64,000 nt of DNA from Achatina immaculata. Its lineage: Eukaryota > Mollusca > Gastropoda > Stylommatophora > Achatinidae. Below are positions 40,885 to 53,665 of the stretch, piece by piece. Where the stretch lies: the NCBI GenBank assembly GCA_009760885.1, contig CM019703.1:7390459-7454458 (forward strand). The letters are read 5' to 3'. Below the pieces are notes generated by a model. It was given only the letters and a program-made list of their open reading frames with translations. It ran no database searches and was not told where the DNA came from. The stretch's first letter is position 1, and every line of letters starts with the position of its first letter. The translations under genes were made by a program, and so were the position numbers.

Positions 40885-42425
40885 AGTAATATGCTGTCCG
40901 ATTAGACAATCAGCGACCCAAAGCTGATATGCTAGCGTCAGGGCTACCGGACCATACCTAACCAAGACCCTGTCGCACCTCTCCGTTGGTACCCCCAATA
41001 ACCGGCCTAGTCTGGCAAACGGGAGAAGAAGAGATCGCCATAGTCCCATTAACAGGCCTAGTCTGGCAAACGGGAGAAGAAGAGATCGCCATAATCTCAA
41101 TAACAGGCCTAGTTTGGCAAACAGGAGAAGAAGAAATCGCCTTAGTCCCAATAACAGGCCTAATCTGCCAAACGGGAGAAGAAGAGATCGCCTTAGTCCC
41201 AATAACAGGCCTAATCTGCCAAACGGGAGAAGAAGAGATTGCCATAGTCCCAATAACAGGCCTAATCTGCCAAACGAGAGAAGAAGAGATCGCCATAGTC
41301 CCAATAACAAGCCTAATCTGCCAAACGGGAGAAGAAGAGATTGCCATAGTCCCAATAACAGGCCTAATCTGCCAAACGGGAGAAGAAGAGATCGCCATAG
41401 TCCCAATAACAGGCCTAATCTACCAAACGGGAGAAGAAGAGATCGCCATAGTCCCAATAACAGGCCTAGTTTGGCAAACAGGAGAAGAAGAAATCGCCTT
41501 AGTCCCAATAACAGGCCTAATCTGCCAAACGGGAGAAGAAGATCGCCATAATCTCAATAACAGGCCTAGTTTGGCAAACAGGAGAAGAAGAAATCGCCTT
41601 AGTCCCAATAACAGGCCTAATCTGCCAAACGGGAGAAGAAGAGATCGCCTTAGTCCCAATAACAGGCCTAATCTGCCAAACGGGAGAAGAAGATTGCCAT
41701 AGTCCAATAACAGGCCTAATCTGCCAAACGAGAGAAGAAGAGATCGCCATAGTCCCAATAACAAGCCTAATCTGCCAAACGGGAGAAGAAGAGATTGCCA
41801 TAGTCCCAATAACAGGCCTAATCTGCCAAACGGGAGAAGAAGAGATCGCCATAGTCCCAATAACAGGCCTAATCTACCAAACGGGAGAAGAAGAGATCGC
41901 CATAGTCCCAATAACAGGCCTAGTTTGGCAAACAGGAGAAGAAGAAATCGCCTTAGTCCCAATAACAGGCCTAATCTGCCAAACGGGAGAAGAAGAGATC
42001 GCCATAGTCTCAATAACAGGCCTAATCTGCCAAACGGGAGAAGAAGAGATCGCCATAGTCCCAATAACAGGCCTAATCTGCCAAACGACAGAAGAAGAGA
42101 TCGCCATAGTCGCAATAACAGGCCTAATCTGCCAAACGACAGAAGAAGAGATCGCCATAGTCCCAATAACAGGTCTAATCTGGCAAGCGGGAGAAGAAGA
42201 GATCGCCATAGTCGCAATAACAGGCCTAATCTGGCAAGCGGGAGAAGAAGAGATCGCCATAGTCCCAGTGGTAATGAAGTCTGCTAAAGAGTTATTACAC
42301 TCCCCCAGGACAAAAAAAAAGCCCCCAAGCGGACACCATGTTGTGCCTCAACATCTTCACAGCATCGGCTGCAAAAGAACACCAGCTCGCAGTTACAGAT
42401 TGAAGACAAAGACAAAGACAAATCT
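40885..42425 (+). mobile_element. Dispersed VNTR-bearing repeat, copy 5, with a different unit amplified
   Basis: Left part with one 34-bp-type unit (GCTGATATGCTAGCGTCAGG), then CCAAGACCCTGTCGCACCTC. In place of the single 'AATAACAGGCCTAGCCTGG...' segment of other copies there is a 51-bp array. The right part has GTGGTAATGAAGTCTGC, CCTCAACATCTTCACAGCAT and GGCTGCAAAAGAAC. Confidence 0.85.
40994..42262. repeat. 51-bp array, about 25 copies, with 457-bp higher-order repeat
   Basis: Unit CCCAATAACAGGCCTAATCT followed by GCCAAACGGGAGAAGAAGAG and ATCGCCATAGT. The run starting ATAATCTCAATAACAGG at 41091 recurs at 41548 with the same order of variants. The period of 17 codons leaves several frames open on both strands; these ORFs (up to 265 codons) are artefacts. 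Confidence 0.97.
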
Positions 42426-42539
42426 ATAAATGCTAATGATTTTTCTTTAAGATTACTCTGTAATTTACTGCTATGAAAGAGCCATTGTCTTTGCCGCTGT
42501 TATAATTGTTTTGTCTCCCAGGAACTAAAAGCAGTGCTT

Positions 42540-42715
42540 TCTCAGCTGCTGAGATCGTGAAGCTGTTGCTATACAAGGGGAGATTATTTGTAGGCTCCAC
42601 CACCATGGAGACCGCGACAAAGCCCGGTTCGGTTAGCTAGTCTCAGACTGTTACTAGCAACAACAACGTGGAGGTGGGACAGGGTCTTGGCCAACTATGG
42701 TTCACTGTCATTTTT
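42540..42715 (-). mobile_element. Dispersed VNTR-bearing repeat, fragment, reverse
   Basis: CACCACCATGGAGACCGCG and GGAGGTGGGACAGGGTCTTG are the reverse complement of right-part words in the other copies. Diverged. Confidence 0.6.
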
Positions 42716-43040
42716 GCCTTGCACTGTCTGTGAAGATTTTGCTCTGTTAACCTTTCCCCGTCCTGAGTGATTTAACTTATATAAAGCTTTTGTTTGAATA
42801 TTATTTTGTGGTTTTAACAAAATTTCCCACTTCGCTGATGTCAGAAGAGAATGTGTTCAAGACCAAGTAGCTAGCTTGAATAAATCACACCTTTCTCGTT
42901 TTTAAATCATTTTCAAAACTATGTGTGATGTGAACATGTGTCTAATAAATCTTTAACAAAGAACAGACAAAACTTAAAAGACGAAATTGCCAATAAAAAT
43001 AAATAAATTTGAAAACTTGTGGACATTTTTTGGGGGCTGT
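42716..43040. other. Unassigned DNA
   Basis: Nothing recognised. Confidence 0.4.
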
Positions 43041-43968
43041 GTATTAATTCATTAAGGGGTGCGGCAAGGATGTGTACTATCTCCAGACCTTTTTTCTCTG
43101 TACAGCGAGAATATTCTAAGAGCAATCATCACAGAACCAGGCATAAAAATTGGAGGATACAATATTAACAACCTTCGGTATGCTGACAACACAGTACTGA
43201 TAGCTGAGAACCAACAAGACCTGCAAAATCTCTTGGATAAAGTCGCCAAAGAAAGTGAACAGAAAGGCCTTACTTTGAACATCAAAAAGACAGAGACTAT
43301 GGTTATATCTAAGAAACAGAATCCACCACCATGCAGTATTAAATTAAACGGAACCATTCTAAAGCAGGTGCAGAAATTCAAATAACTTGGAGCAGTAATA
43401 ACTTCAGATGGGAAATGCAGAACAGAAATTAGGAACAGAATAGGCCAGGCAAAGATTTCAGAGAATGAGAAACATATTATCCAACACATCCTTATCAATG
43501 AATGTTAGAAAACGAGTCCTAAAATGCTATATTGAACCTATCTTGTTATATGGAAGTGAATCATGGACAATAGGCAAGTCTGCACAAAAATCATTGGAAG
43601 CAGCAGAAATGTGGTTTATTAGAAGAATGTTGTGAATCCCCTGGACAGCAAAAATAACTAATGAAGAATGTATGAGAAGAGCTGGAGAGACAAAAAACCT
43701 TGTCAGAAAGATAAGAGAGAAACAATGTACTTTCATAGGACATGCAATGAGAAGAGGGGGCATTGAAAATATTATAACAACAGGAAAAATAGAAGGAAGA
43801 AGATCAAGAGGAAGACCAAGAGAAATGATACTGGACAGACGGGATGGTGTGAGAGGAGATCACCAACTGAGCTGATGGCCTGCATGAAGGATAGGATAAT
43901 CTGGAGAAGCATAATAACCAACGCCAGTCGGCACGGAACATGATGATGATGATGATTAATTCATTTCT
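43041..43968 (+). pseudogene. LINE-C: degenerate LINE, RT core to GATGATG tail
   Basis: RT motifs MRQGCVLSPDLFSLY and NLRYADNTVLIAE (YADD changed to YADN, a loss in the catalytic box), then LNIKKTETMVIS. After a stop at 43383 and frameshifts: YLNEPILLYGSESW-like, RRML, VRKIREKQCTFIGHAMRRGG, TTGKIEGRRSRGRPREMIL. It ends in ATGATGATGATGATT. RTE-like by tail and C-terminal motif. Inactive. Confidence 0.88.
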
Positions 43969-44129
43969 TTTCCTGTGTATTAATTCTTTTATTTTCTTTT
44001 GGGTGTGTATTAATTCATTTCTTTTGGTAAACAAAGAAGTTGTATGTCGCTTTGATTTCGCTTGATCTGCTAGTTTGGCAAGCAGGGAACAACACGCGTG
44101 CAAACAGTGAAATAGCAGGGCGCAGTAAT

Positions 44130-44285
44130 GTCGACTTACTGTCCAGGAATACGAAGCTATTTTTGACGTGGGAGAAAGAAAAATAGTACTAGAGTGGTCA
44201 TGAGTTGAACTACGGATTCCTGTCGGACGAGAGAAACCGCTCAGCCAATGATAGAATAACTCACCTCTCACTCGGCCATCTTGCG
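44130..44285 (-). mobile_element. Degenerate SINE-4-like copy, reverse
   Basis: On the reverse strand: TTGGCTGAGCGGTTTCTCTC (box A-like), then GAATCCGTAGTTCAACTC (box B-like), then TTTTTCTTTCTCCCACGTC. Resembles the SINE at 50.1-50.3 kb. Confidence 0.5.
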
Positions 44286-44373
44286 TCTATTTAAAAAAAT
44301 GTTCAGTAGATGTAGATTTCCTACAAATATGGCGTAGTGGTAGTGTATATTTCTCTGCTTATTTGTTTCAAGC

Positions 44374-45485
<1,112 letters not shown>

Positions 45486-46010
45486 TTATCTTAAACTGCT
45501 CTTACAGACGCCGAAGACAATTAATGGTTTTCTGAATAGTCCCGAAAATTTTGCTTAGTAGATAGTCATTTATACATGTATGTAGTTATCTCTGTACTGA
45601 GTGAATGTTTAAGAGCGAAACGTAAATGTTATATTTTATTTTATGTCTTTCAGCTTCAGTGTTAATTATGTTTGTTACATGAACTGCATATTTGTAGAAT
45701 GTCTGGAATAGAGTGAAAGATGTATGATAAAGGGCAGAATGTCAGACGTGCCTGCGTGCCCAATTCTTAACCCTTTTGAAATGAAGATCAATCAATCTAT
45801 CTATCCGTCTTCTACCTGCCTGCCTGCCTGTCTGTCTTTCTGTCTGTCTGTGTATAACCTTATTTTACAGTTTTAGATACTTTTTTTATGCAGTTTGTTT
45901 CCTTGTAGTAAATCTCATATATGGTAAGAATGAAAGATGAATAATGATGCATAGAACGTAAGACCGGCCTGCGCGACCAATACTCCATCCTTTGAAAATA
46001 ATGACTTGTC
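45486..46010 (+). mobile_element. Two further LINE-F 3'-end copies
   Basis: 45715-45800 repeats TGCGTGCCCAATTCTTAACC followed by a short ATCT-type tail. 45925-46005 is a more diverged copy (GCGCGACCAATACTCCATCC). Thus at least three LINE-F ends stand in tandem. Confidence 0.65.
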
Positions 46011-46422
46011 GTCATTCTGCTAGTTTGTCTTTACGTATGTTTGTATGCACACATATATGTATCTGTCTCTTTATCTGTATCTCAGGTTATTCTGAAAAAT
46101 ACATGTTTTTTTTTTTTTAAAAACATCTTTATCCACTGCACTTTTTTTTCTGTGGAGTTTTAAGGATTCATCATTTTCAGTAATTCATCTCCAATGTCTA
46201 GGACTGGCTTCTCTAGCGTATGTTTATTCCTAATCCACTTCTGTACAACCGTTAGATGAGTTCTTGTTCTGTTCTAGCTCAGAGTTCTATTTGTTTTGGG
46301 TGGTTTTTTTTTTCATTATGACTATTTCTTCCTATTTAGGTTTCAGAATTCTTTTTATAGCGAAATCTCCCACAAAGCATAACAGAGATGCCTCAGTCTT
46401 TACTACAAAAGACACATCTCCT
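46011..46422. other. Unassigned DNA
   Basis: T-rich; nothing recognised. Confidence 0.4.
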
Positions 46423-47500
46423 CCTCCATGACATGACAGAGATACCCTCGAGACACATCTCCTCCTCCATGACATGACAGAGATACCTCGAGACATATCT
46501 CCTTCTCCATGACATGACAGAGATACCCCGAGACACATCTCCTCCTCCATGACATGACAGAGATACCCTCGAGACACATCTCCTCCTCCATGACATAACA
46601 GAGATACCTCGAGACACATTTCCTTCTTCGTGGCATGACAGAGATACCTCGAGACACATCTCCTCCTCCATGACATGACAGAGATACCTCGAGACACATC
46701 TCCTCCTCCATGACATGACAGAGATACCTCGAGACACATCTCCTCCTCCATGACATGACAGAGATACCTCGAGACACATCTCTTCCTCCATAACATGACA
46801 GAGATACCTCGAGACACATCTCCTCCTCCATGACATGACAGAGATACCCTCGAGACACCTCTCCTCCTCCATGACATGACAGAGATACCTCGAGACATAT
46901 CTCCTTCTCCATGACATGACAGAGATACCCCGAGACACATCTCCTCCTCCATGACATGACAGAGATACCCTCGAGACACATCTCCTCCTCCATGACATAA
47001 CAGAGATACCTCGAGACACATTTCCTTCTTCGTGGCATGACAGAGATACCTCGAGACACATCTCCTCCTCCATGACATGACAGAGATACCTCGAGACACA
47101 TCTCCTCCTCCATGACATGACAGAGATACCTCGAGACACATCTCCTCCTCCATGACATGACAGAGATACCTCGAGACACATCTCTCCTCCATGACATGAC
47201 AGAGATACCTCGAGACACTCTCCTCCTCCATGACATGACAGAGATACCTCGAGACACATCTCTTCCTCCATAACATGACAGAGATACCTCGAGACACATC
47301 TCCTCCTCCATGACATGACAGAGATACCTCGAGACACATCTCCTCCTCCATGACATGACAGAGATACCTCGAGACACATCTCTTCCTCCATAACATGACA
47401 GAGATACCTCGAGACACATCTCCTCCTCCATGACATTACAGAGATACCTCGAGACACATCTCCTTCTCCATGACATGACAGACGTACCTCCAAACAGGTC
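46423..47500. repeat. 40-bp minisatellite, about 27 copies, with ~402-bp higher-order repeat
   Basis: Unit GAGATACCTCGAGACACATC followed by TCCTCCTCCATGACATGACA, with a CTCGAG site in most units. A variant block (TTTCCTTCTTCGTGGCATG) recurs at 46620 and 47022. All three reverse frames are open for more than 350 codons because the unit has no stop in any of them; these are not genes. Confidence 0.97.
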
Positions 47501-47684
47501 TCCTTGTCAAAAATAATTATCATGTACTGATTTTTAAAATAAAGTTCATTTTAAGAAAACTGCCAGAATATGTTTTCTTTTTTACATAAAAAAAAAACGA
47601 AGCAGGTGAAATTCAGTGAGAAGAAACACAAACTGCATACAAGACATTAGTAGCAGCAAACATTTTATAACTGACCTAATGAAC

Positions 47685-47935
47685 ACACAACACTCACATG
47701 AGAACCTCACAGACACATACAACACTCACATGAGAACCTCACAGACACATACAACATTCATATGAGAACCTCACAGACACATACAACACTCACATGAGAA
47801 CCTCACAGACATATACAACACTCACATGAGAACCTCACAGACATATACAACATTCACATGAGAACCTCACAGACACATACAACATTCACATGAGAACCTC
47901 ACAGACACATATAACATTCACATGAGAACCTCACA
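47685..47935. repeat. 32-bp minisatellite, about 8 copies
   Basis: Unit CCTCACAGACACATACAACA followed by CTCACATGAGAA. Confidence 0.96.
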
Positions 47936-48082
47936 TAAGAAACTACAGTGGGTTACTGATATGACTAGTAACATGCCAGGAAGACAGCAAAAATAACTAC
48001 ATCAACTATTTGTGACAAGAACTACACAGATTACAATCCTCTCAACTTATGCAAGACTTATTCAATCTTCCTTGTCAAAGCT

Positions 48083-48138
48083 ATCATCATCATCATCATC
48101 ATCATTATCATCATCATCATTATCATCATCATCATCAC
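48083..48138. repeat. (ATC)n microsatellite
   Basis: ATCATC run with a few ATT units. Confidence 0.95.
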
Positions 48139-48177
48139 CACGAAAGTGCAAAACTGGGTAGCCGACATAGATACTCA

Positions 48178-48515
48178 GTGTGAACTGGTGCTAGTAGTTC
48201 GGCTATGTTTTCAGTTTGAACTGGTACTAGTGGTTCGGCTGTTTTCAGTTTGAACTGGTACTAGTGGTTCGGCTATGTATTCAGTTTGAACTGGTGCTAG
48301 TGGTTCGGCTATGTTTTCAGTTTGAACTGGTACTAGTGGTTCGGCTATGTTTTCAGTGTGAATTGGTGTTAGAGGCCCAGCTATGTTTTCTGTGTGAACT
48401 GGTGCTTGTGGTCCAGCTATGTTTTCAGTGTGAACTGGTGTTCGAGGCCCAGCTATGTTTTCTGTGTGAACTGGTGCTAGTGGTTCGGCTATGCTTTCAG
48501 TGCGAACTAGCGCAG
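48178..48515. repeat. 36-bp minisatellite, about 9 copies
   Basis: Unit TGGTTCGGCTATGTTTTCAG followed by TTTGAACTGGTACTAG; right half uses a GGCCCAGC variant. The 12-codon period leaves both strands open. Confidence 0.96.
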
Positions 48516-48960
48516 TTCCCAGCACAAATAGAAATAATTATAGTTTTAAAAAGGACAGGAGCAGCTTTATTCTCTAACGGAAGGCACACTTTTAGAGTTT
48601 CAGCTTTATGCCTAATCATTAAAAAGAAAACGTACAAGACGAATAAATAGCAAAATGAAGAGCATGAAGATTTTGTTAAAAAATCATATTACCTGGCGTT
48701 TCCTATCACAGCCTTACTGCAGTGGCTTTGTTATTTTTTAAAACGAACATTTATATATTTATACATGAAAAAAAACTCTCCGTATTTCATTTAGAAGATT
48801 TTTTATCATGTGCTTTATGTGGTCTTGACTTTCATTTTGTTTAATATACGTGAGATGACGCAGCTAACGAGGAAAAACAATTCTGGAAAAGTGGAGAAGA
48901 CACTAAGAAAAACAAAGAAACTTTGCTTTCTTCGTTTTTCTCCTCGTCATCATCTATTGT
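48516..48960. other. Unassigned DNA
   Basis: No feature recognised. Confidence 0.4.
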
Positions 48961-48979
48961 TCATCGAGGTTTCCATTTT

Positions 48980-49400
48980 CCCCCCTCTCTTATTTAATCC
49001 TGTTTGTTCTTGTATTTTTTCCCTATTTAGTTTGTTTTTTTTTTCATTTCACTACTTTAGTTCTGTTTGTTCTTTTATTTTTTTTCCTAAATTTTATTCT
49101 GTTTGTTCTTTTATTTTTTCCTAAATTTAATTCTGTTTGTTCTTTTACTTTTCTTAAATTTAATTCTGTTTGTTCTTTTATTTTTTTCCTAAATTTAATT
49201 CTGTTTGTTCTTTTATTTTTTCATCTTTCAGTTTTGTTTATTATGTCATTATATTCCCACCGAATTCTGTTTATTTTTTCCCCTTATTTAGTTCTATTTC
49301 TTCTCTCATTTTCTCATTTGAATTCTGCTTATTTTTCAGACTCCCGTCACTCTGTTCTGTTTGTTCTTTCATTTTTTCCGCCCATTCAGTTCTTTTTTCT
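48980..49400. repeat. T-rich ~34-bp degenerate minisatellite
   Basis: TTAATTCTGTTTGTTCTTTT followed by ATTTTTTCCTAAA recurs about ten times with drift. Confidence 0.85.
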
Positions 49401-49803
49401 TCTTTCATGCCCCCCCCCCCCCTCCATTCATTGCTTTCATTTCATTCTTTCCTTTTTATCCCCTTCAATCTTCTGTTCTTTCATTTTTTTTTCCATTTCC
49501 CTTTTCCTGTGCTTCTTCTGTTTCAATTACCTTACGCCTTACTCTCGCCTACTCAGTCGTCCAAGTTTATTGGTCGGCTTATAAATCCGCTGTCAGCAGT
49601 GCTGCCTGCTCCGACAACGAACCTACAGGGCAATGAATAAAAGATGTGCTGAGATTTCTTTCCCTCTTCCTCTTTTCTGACGTCTTACACAAAGAAAGGT
49701 GGTGCAATGTGGGAACATGTAGCAGTCTTTATACTTTACTTGTCAGTAATGATTTGTGTTCGCGTGTGTGTATGTGTGTGTGTGTGAGTGTGCATATTTT
49801 ACA

Positions 49804-50020
49804 CTGTCTGCGTTATAACCTTGTAGTTTATACTGTCTATGTTTATATCTTACATTTATTATCTGCGTTATAACCTTGTAGTTTATACTGTCTATGTTTA
49901 TATCTTACATTTATTATCTGCGTTTTAACCTTGTAGTTTATACTGTCTATGTTTATATCTTACATTTTCTGTCTGCGTTTTAACCTTGTAGTTTATACTG
50001 TCTATGTTTATATCTTCTGT
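49804..50020. repeat. 55-bp minisatellite, left part
   Basis: Unit GTTATAACCTTGTAGTTTAT followed by ACTGTCTATGTTTATATCTT and ACATTTATTATCTGC. It is interrupted by LINE-A and resumes at 50566. Confidence 0.95.
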
Positions 50021-50565
50021 CTCAAGGGTGATCAGAAAAAAGAAGATGAACATATGTCGATCATAAGGAACAATTTTTTTATAAATAGGAAACTATGAGG
50101 CTTTGGTACGGTAAAGTAAGAGAACAAATTTTGTAGGATTAGATCTCGAAAAAATCGTAGACAAAGCACTTTAGTGGGACGTAAGAGAAAGAAAAATCAC
50201 AAGAGAATTACCTGGGATTCGAACACGGACTCCGGTAGGACGAGCAGCCGTCTAGCCACGAGAGAACAGCGTACTATCGACTTAGCCAACTAGCACCCCT
50301 TATTTTTAATATGTCGGTCATGTGATGAGAAGGAGCAACCAGAGGATCCCCAAACAAGCTAACAAGTGGAACACAACAGGCCTAAGAAAAAGAAGTCGGC
50401 CACGTGAAACTCTAGAGGATTTTGTTAAGGGGCCAGTTCAGTGGGCTTAACATCCCTTGATGAGATTGAAAAACTAGGCGAAGACAGGAAATCTTGGCGA
50501 ACCACCATTCGGGCCCTATTTTACGTTTAGCGGCCACGGGAAGGATGTAAGATGTAAGATGTTTA
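50018..50565 (+). pseudogene. LINE-A 3' end inserted in the 55-bp array, split by a SINE
   Basis: The first piece (GTCTCAAGGGTGATCAG... to ~50074) and second piece (50308-50565: GTCATGTGATGAGAAGGAGC, GGCGAAGACAGGAAATCTTG) are contiguous in the LINE-A consensus. It ends GGGAAGGATGTAAGATGTAAG, then the array resumes at ATGTTTATATCTTACA. Degenerate. Confidence 0.85.
50075..50307 (-). mobile_element. SINE-4, tRNA-derived, inserted into LINE-A
   Basis: On the reverse strand: TGGCTAAGTCG (box A-like) and GTGTTCGAATCCCAGG (box B), then TTTCTTTCTCTTACGTCCC. Flanks repeat ATATGTCG(A/G)TCAT (about 50063 and 50311), a 13-bp target-site duplication inside LINE-A. Confidence 0.75.
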
Positions 50566-50740
50566 TATCTTACATTTACTGTATGCGTTTTAACCTTGTA
50601 GTTTATATTGTTTATGTTTGTATCTTACATTTACTGTCTGCGTTTTAATCTTGTAGTTTATACTGTTTATGTTTGTATCTTACATTTACTGTCTGCGTTT
50701 TAATCTTGTAGTTTATACTGTTTATGTTTGTATCTCACAT
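50566..50740. repeat. 55-bp minisatellite, right part
   Basis: Continuation of the array at 49804, with TGTTTATGTTTGTATC variants. Confidence 0.95.
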
Positions 50741-51039
50741 TTGTACACTTTTGTTGGTGTTTTCATTTCCCTGGTATATACACCCTGATGTGACGTTTAA
50801 CGGCACGGGAGGGATATAAGATATTCAGCCATGTTACTTTCAGTTGAGTCAATTGATGGAGGCCATCTTGGAATTTTAAAATACATTTTAACTCTGCGCC
50901 CCCCCTCAACCCCCCTCCCCAACAACCACCACACCTACCACCACCACCACCACTCTCTCTTAAATTCATATTTCTTCTTGTAAATAACTTAATCCAGTTA
51001 CATGCATGAGTAGCGAAGTGGTTCTAATCCGTCACAGCC

Positions 51040-51512
51040 ACCCGGCTCGATGCCCAGCCGCCCGGCTCGTATAACAGTCAGTGTCCAGCCACCCAGCCAC
51101 TCGGCTCATATAACAGTCAGTACCCAGCCACCCAGCCACCCGGCTCGTATAACAGTCAGTGCCCAGCCACCCGGCTCGTATAACAGTCGGTACCCGACCA
51201 CCCAGCCACCCGGCTCGTATAACAGTCGGTACCTGACCACCCAGCCACCCGGCTCGTATAACAGTCGGTACTCGGCCACCCAGCTACCCGGCTCGTATAA
51301 CAGTCAGTACCCGACCACCCAGCCACCCGGCTCGTATAACAGTCAGTGCCCAGCCACCCAGCCACCCGGGTAGTATAACAGTCAGTACCCGGCCACCCAG
51401 CCACCCGGCTAGTATAACAGTCAGTACCCGGCCACCCAGCCACAAGGCTCGTATAACAGTCAGTACCCGGCCACCCAGCCACAAGGCTCGTATAACAGTC
51501 GGTGCCCGGATT
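51040..51512. repeat. ~39-bp minisatellite, about 13 copies
   Basis: Unit CCCAGCCACCCGGCTCGTAT followed by AACAGTC(A/G)GTACCCGACCA; the first units are shorter. Confidence 0.96.
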
Positions 51513-51604
51513 ATTCTGGAACCGAGGAGGAAAAAAAAACAACATCCAGGACTGATACTGTCTGAGCATACCAACTAGAGCAGTTGTTCTTAACTGTTTT
51601 TAGT

Positions 51605-51960
51605 CTTGGAAAATGTGGACCCCTCTTCCGGCCTGAGAAAAAAGCTGCGGACCCCTTTTTCTGGTCTTAGAAAAACTGTGGACCCTTTTTCTGCTTTTCC
51701 AGCCTGAGACAAACTATGGACCACATTTCTGGCCTGAGACAAACCGTGGACCACCTTTCTGGCCTTAGTCAAGCTGTGGACCACCTTTCTGGCCTGAGAC
51801 AAACCGTGGACCACCTTTCTGGCCTGAGTCAAACCGTTGACCACATTTCTGGCCTGATACAAACTGTTGACCACATTTCTGGCGTGAACAAACTGTGGAC
51901 CACATTTCTGGCGTGAACAAACTGTGGACCACATTTCCGGCATGAGACAAACTGTGGGCG
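51605..51960. repeat. 30-bp minisatellite, about 11 copies
   Basis: Unit TTTCTGGCCTGAGACAAACC followed by GTGGACCACC. Confidence 0.96.
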
Positions 51961-53480
51961 TTTGATTAAAAATTAAACAATAACCAGAACCCAGATGATG
52001 TATGCATATTTTTTGTTGAGCCAACCCATTTCCTGGTCCATCGACTCCCCCCCCCCTACCCCCCCCCCCCCAAAAAAAAAAATCAGTGGACTTCTGAGGG
52101 TTCATGGAACCCAGGTTAAGAATTACTGCCCTACAGCTCCGAATATTGGCACAAATACCCACATTCTTTAAATGTCTTTATTTTATAAATGCTTAATGTG
52201 ACCGTCTCTTACGACGTACTAAAAAGGGTGTCGGATGGTGAGAGGACCTGACAACAAAACACAGCCACGTTCATGATGGGCGTTACTACTTCCCGTGCTC
52301 GTGACAGGACCCAGGTTCGAGCATCTCATAGCTGAACTACACGTGGTAGAACGAACTCATCTGGCTGAAGTCCAACAACAACAACAACAACAAAAACAAC
52401 AATAACAACAAAACCAGTTTAATAATAGAGCAAGATGATGATGATGATGAAATTCCTCGGTGATGGATGAAGTCAACTTATACATCTCAAACTGTTAGTG
52501 GAAGTACACATAGCACAAATAACCTAGGCAACAGCGACAACAGTCAACGCTTTTCACCAATAACATAAAGAAATCCCTCAGAAATATAGCCTCCCACCTG
52601 CAAAGATTCACAACCGTGACCAGAACTGGAACAGGACCGGTCTCCTATGATTTTGGACGCAGTCCTGCTAATCTCCCGCCCGCCCCTTCCCCCCAAAACT
52701 TTCCCGACAAGTCCCATGCTGCTGTGAGACAATGACAAAACGTGTAGTCTGTGCTGCTCAACGGTCCGCACAGTCACCTCAGGATATCACTCCCAAAACT
52801 TTAGCGATTACAAAAATAACAAGGGAATTAACTTTTATACCAGTACTGCAGGGGAGCAAACCCAGAAAATAAATCCTAGATCTGTTACATCAAATAAGAA
52901 ATATTTCTTGTCCTTTTATCACTTGCTCTGTTAAAAACACATTTTAAAAAAATAACATAAACAACATAAAAGCTATCATCTCCTGTTCTCACTTATTAAG
53001 TTTGTTTCCTCCCCCACTTAAGCGCTCGATGGTCAGCTTCAAGAGCTTCCCTTTTTTTTTCCACTTAAAATATGGCGAGCATCTCTGCCAAAACAAATAA
53101 CATTCAGGCTTTCAACTTCCTGTCTGGTACACGTGGAGCTCTTATTTACTAAGATAATTCGGGAATTATTTGTCGTCAGATTGGCGATCTTATTTCTCTT
53201 GTTATTGGCCATTACGCTTGTCTGGAACACAAAAACATGATGTGAGAAACCGGAAACTGCTTGCTCCCATCTCTTGAGAAAGAGGAATGAATGAGATGAG
53301 AGAACTGAGGGGGAGGGATGGGCAGAGCGGGAATGAAGTGAAGTTTGCTTAAAAAAAATATGGAGTGGCGGGGGGGGGGGCTTTGTTATACAAAAGTAGT
53401 GGACGGTTAGGCTAACAAGATTAGGGTTGAGTTCTATGGGGGTGATGGGTGGGGGGAAGGAAACAATAATTATAAATTTA
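51961..53480. other. Unassigned DNA
   Basis: Contains C-rich runs near 52050, (CAA)n at 52376-52412 and (GAT)n at 52434-52450. Open frames have no splice or homology support. Confidence 0.45.
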
Positions 53481-53665
53481 CATTCATTCATTCATTCATT
53501 TGTATGTCCCTTGCGGAACTTTGCTTCCCTAACAGCACTCCTGTAGGCCTCTCAGTTGTGAGCAAGATGGTCTGTTGCTGATGCATCCATTTGCAGGTCA
53601 TCAGCGACGTCTTGCAGCCACCTTCGCCTTGGTCTTCCTCTCCTTCTTTGTCCCCATTATGTACA
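53481..53665 (-). pseudogene. LINE-B 3' end, reverse
   Basis: CATTCATTCATTCATTCATT tail, then GTCCCTTGCGGAACTTTGC and TCTTGCAGCCACCTTCGCC; the reverse strand encodes ...GLQDVADDLQMDASA-type sequence as at 7.06 kb. Confidence 0.85.

Noticed and set aside
40870..42287. Long ORFs (up to 265 codons) on both strands with a 17-residue period
   Set aside because: They are created by a 51-bp array whose unit has no stops in several frames; no start or splice context, and both strands are equally open.
46332..47523. Three overlapping ORFs of about 360 codons, Cys-rich
   Set aside because: A 40-bp array read in three frames; the same peptide order appears in each frame, shifted.
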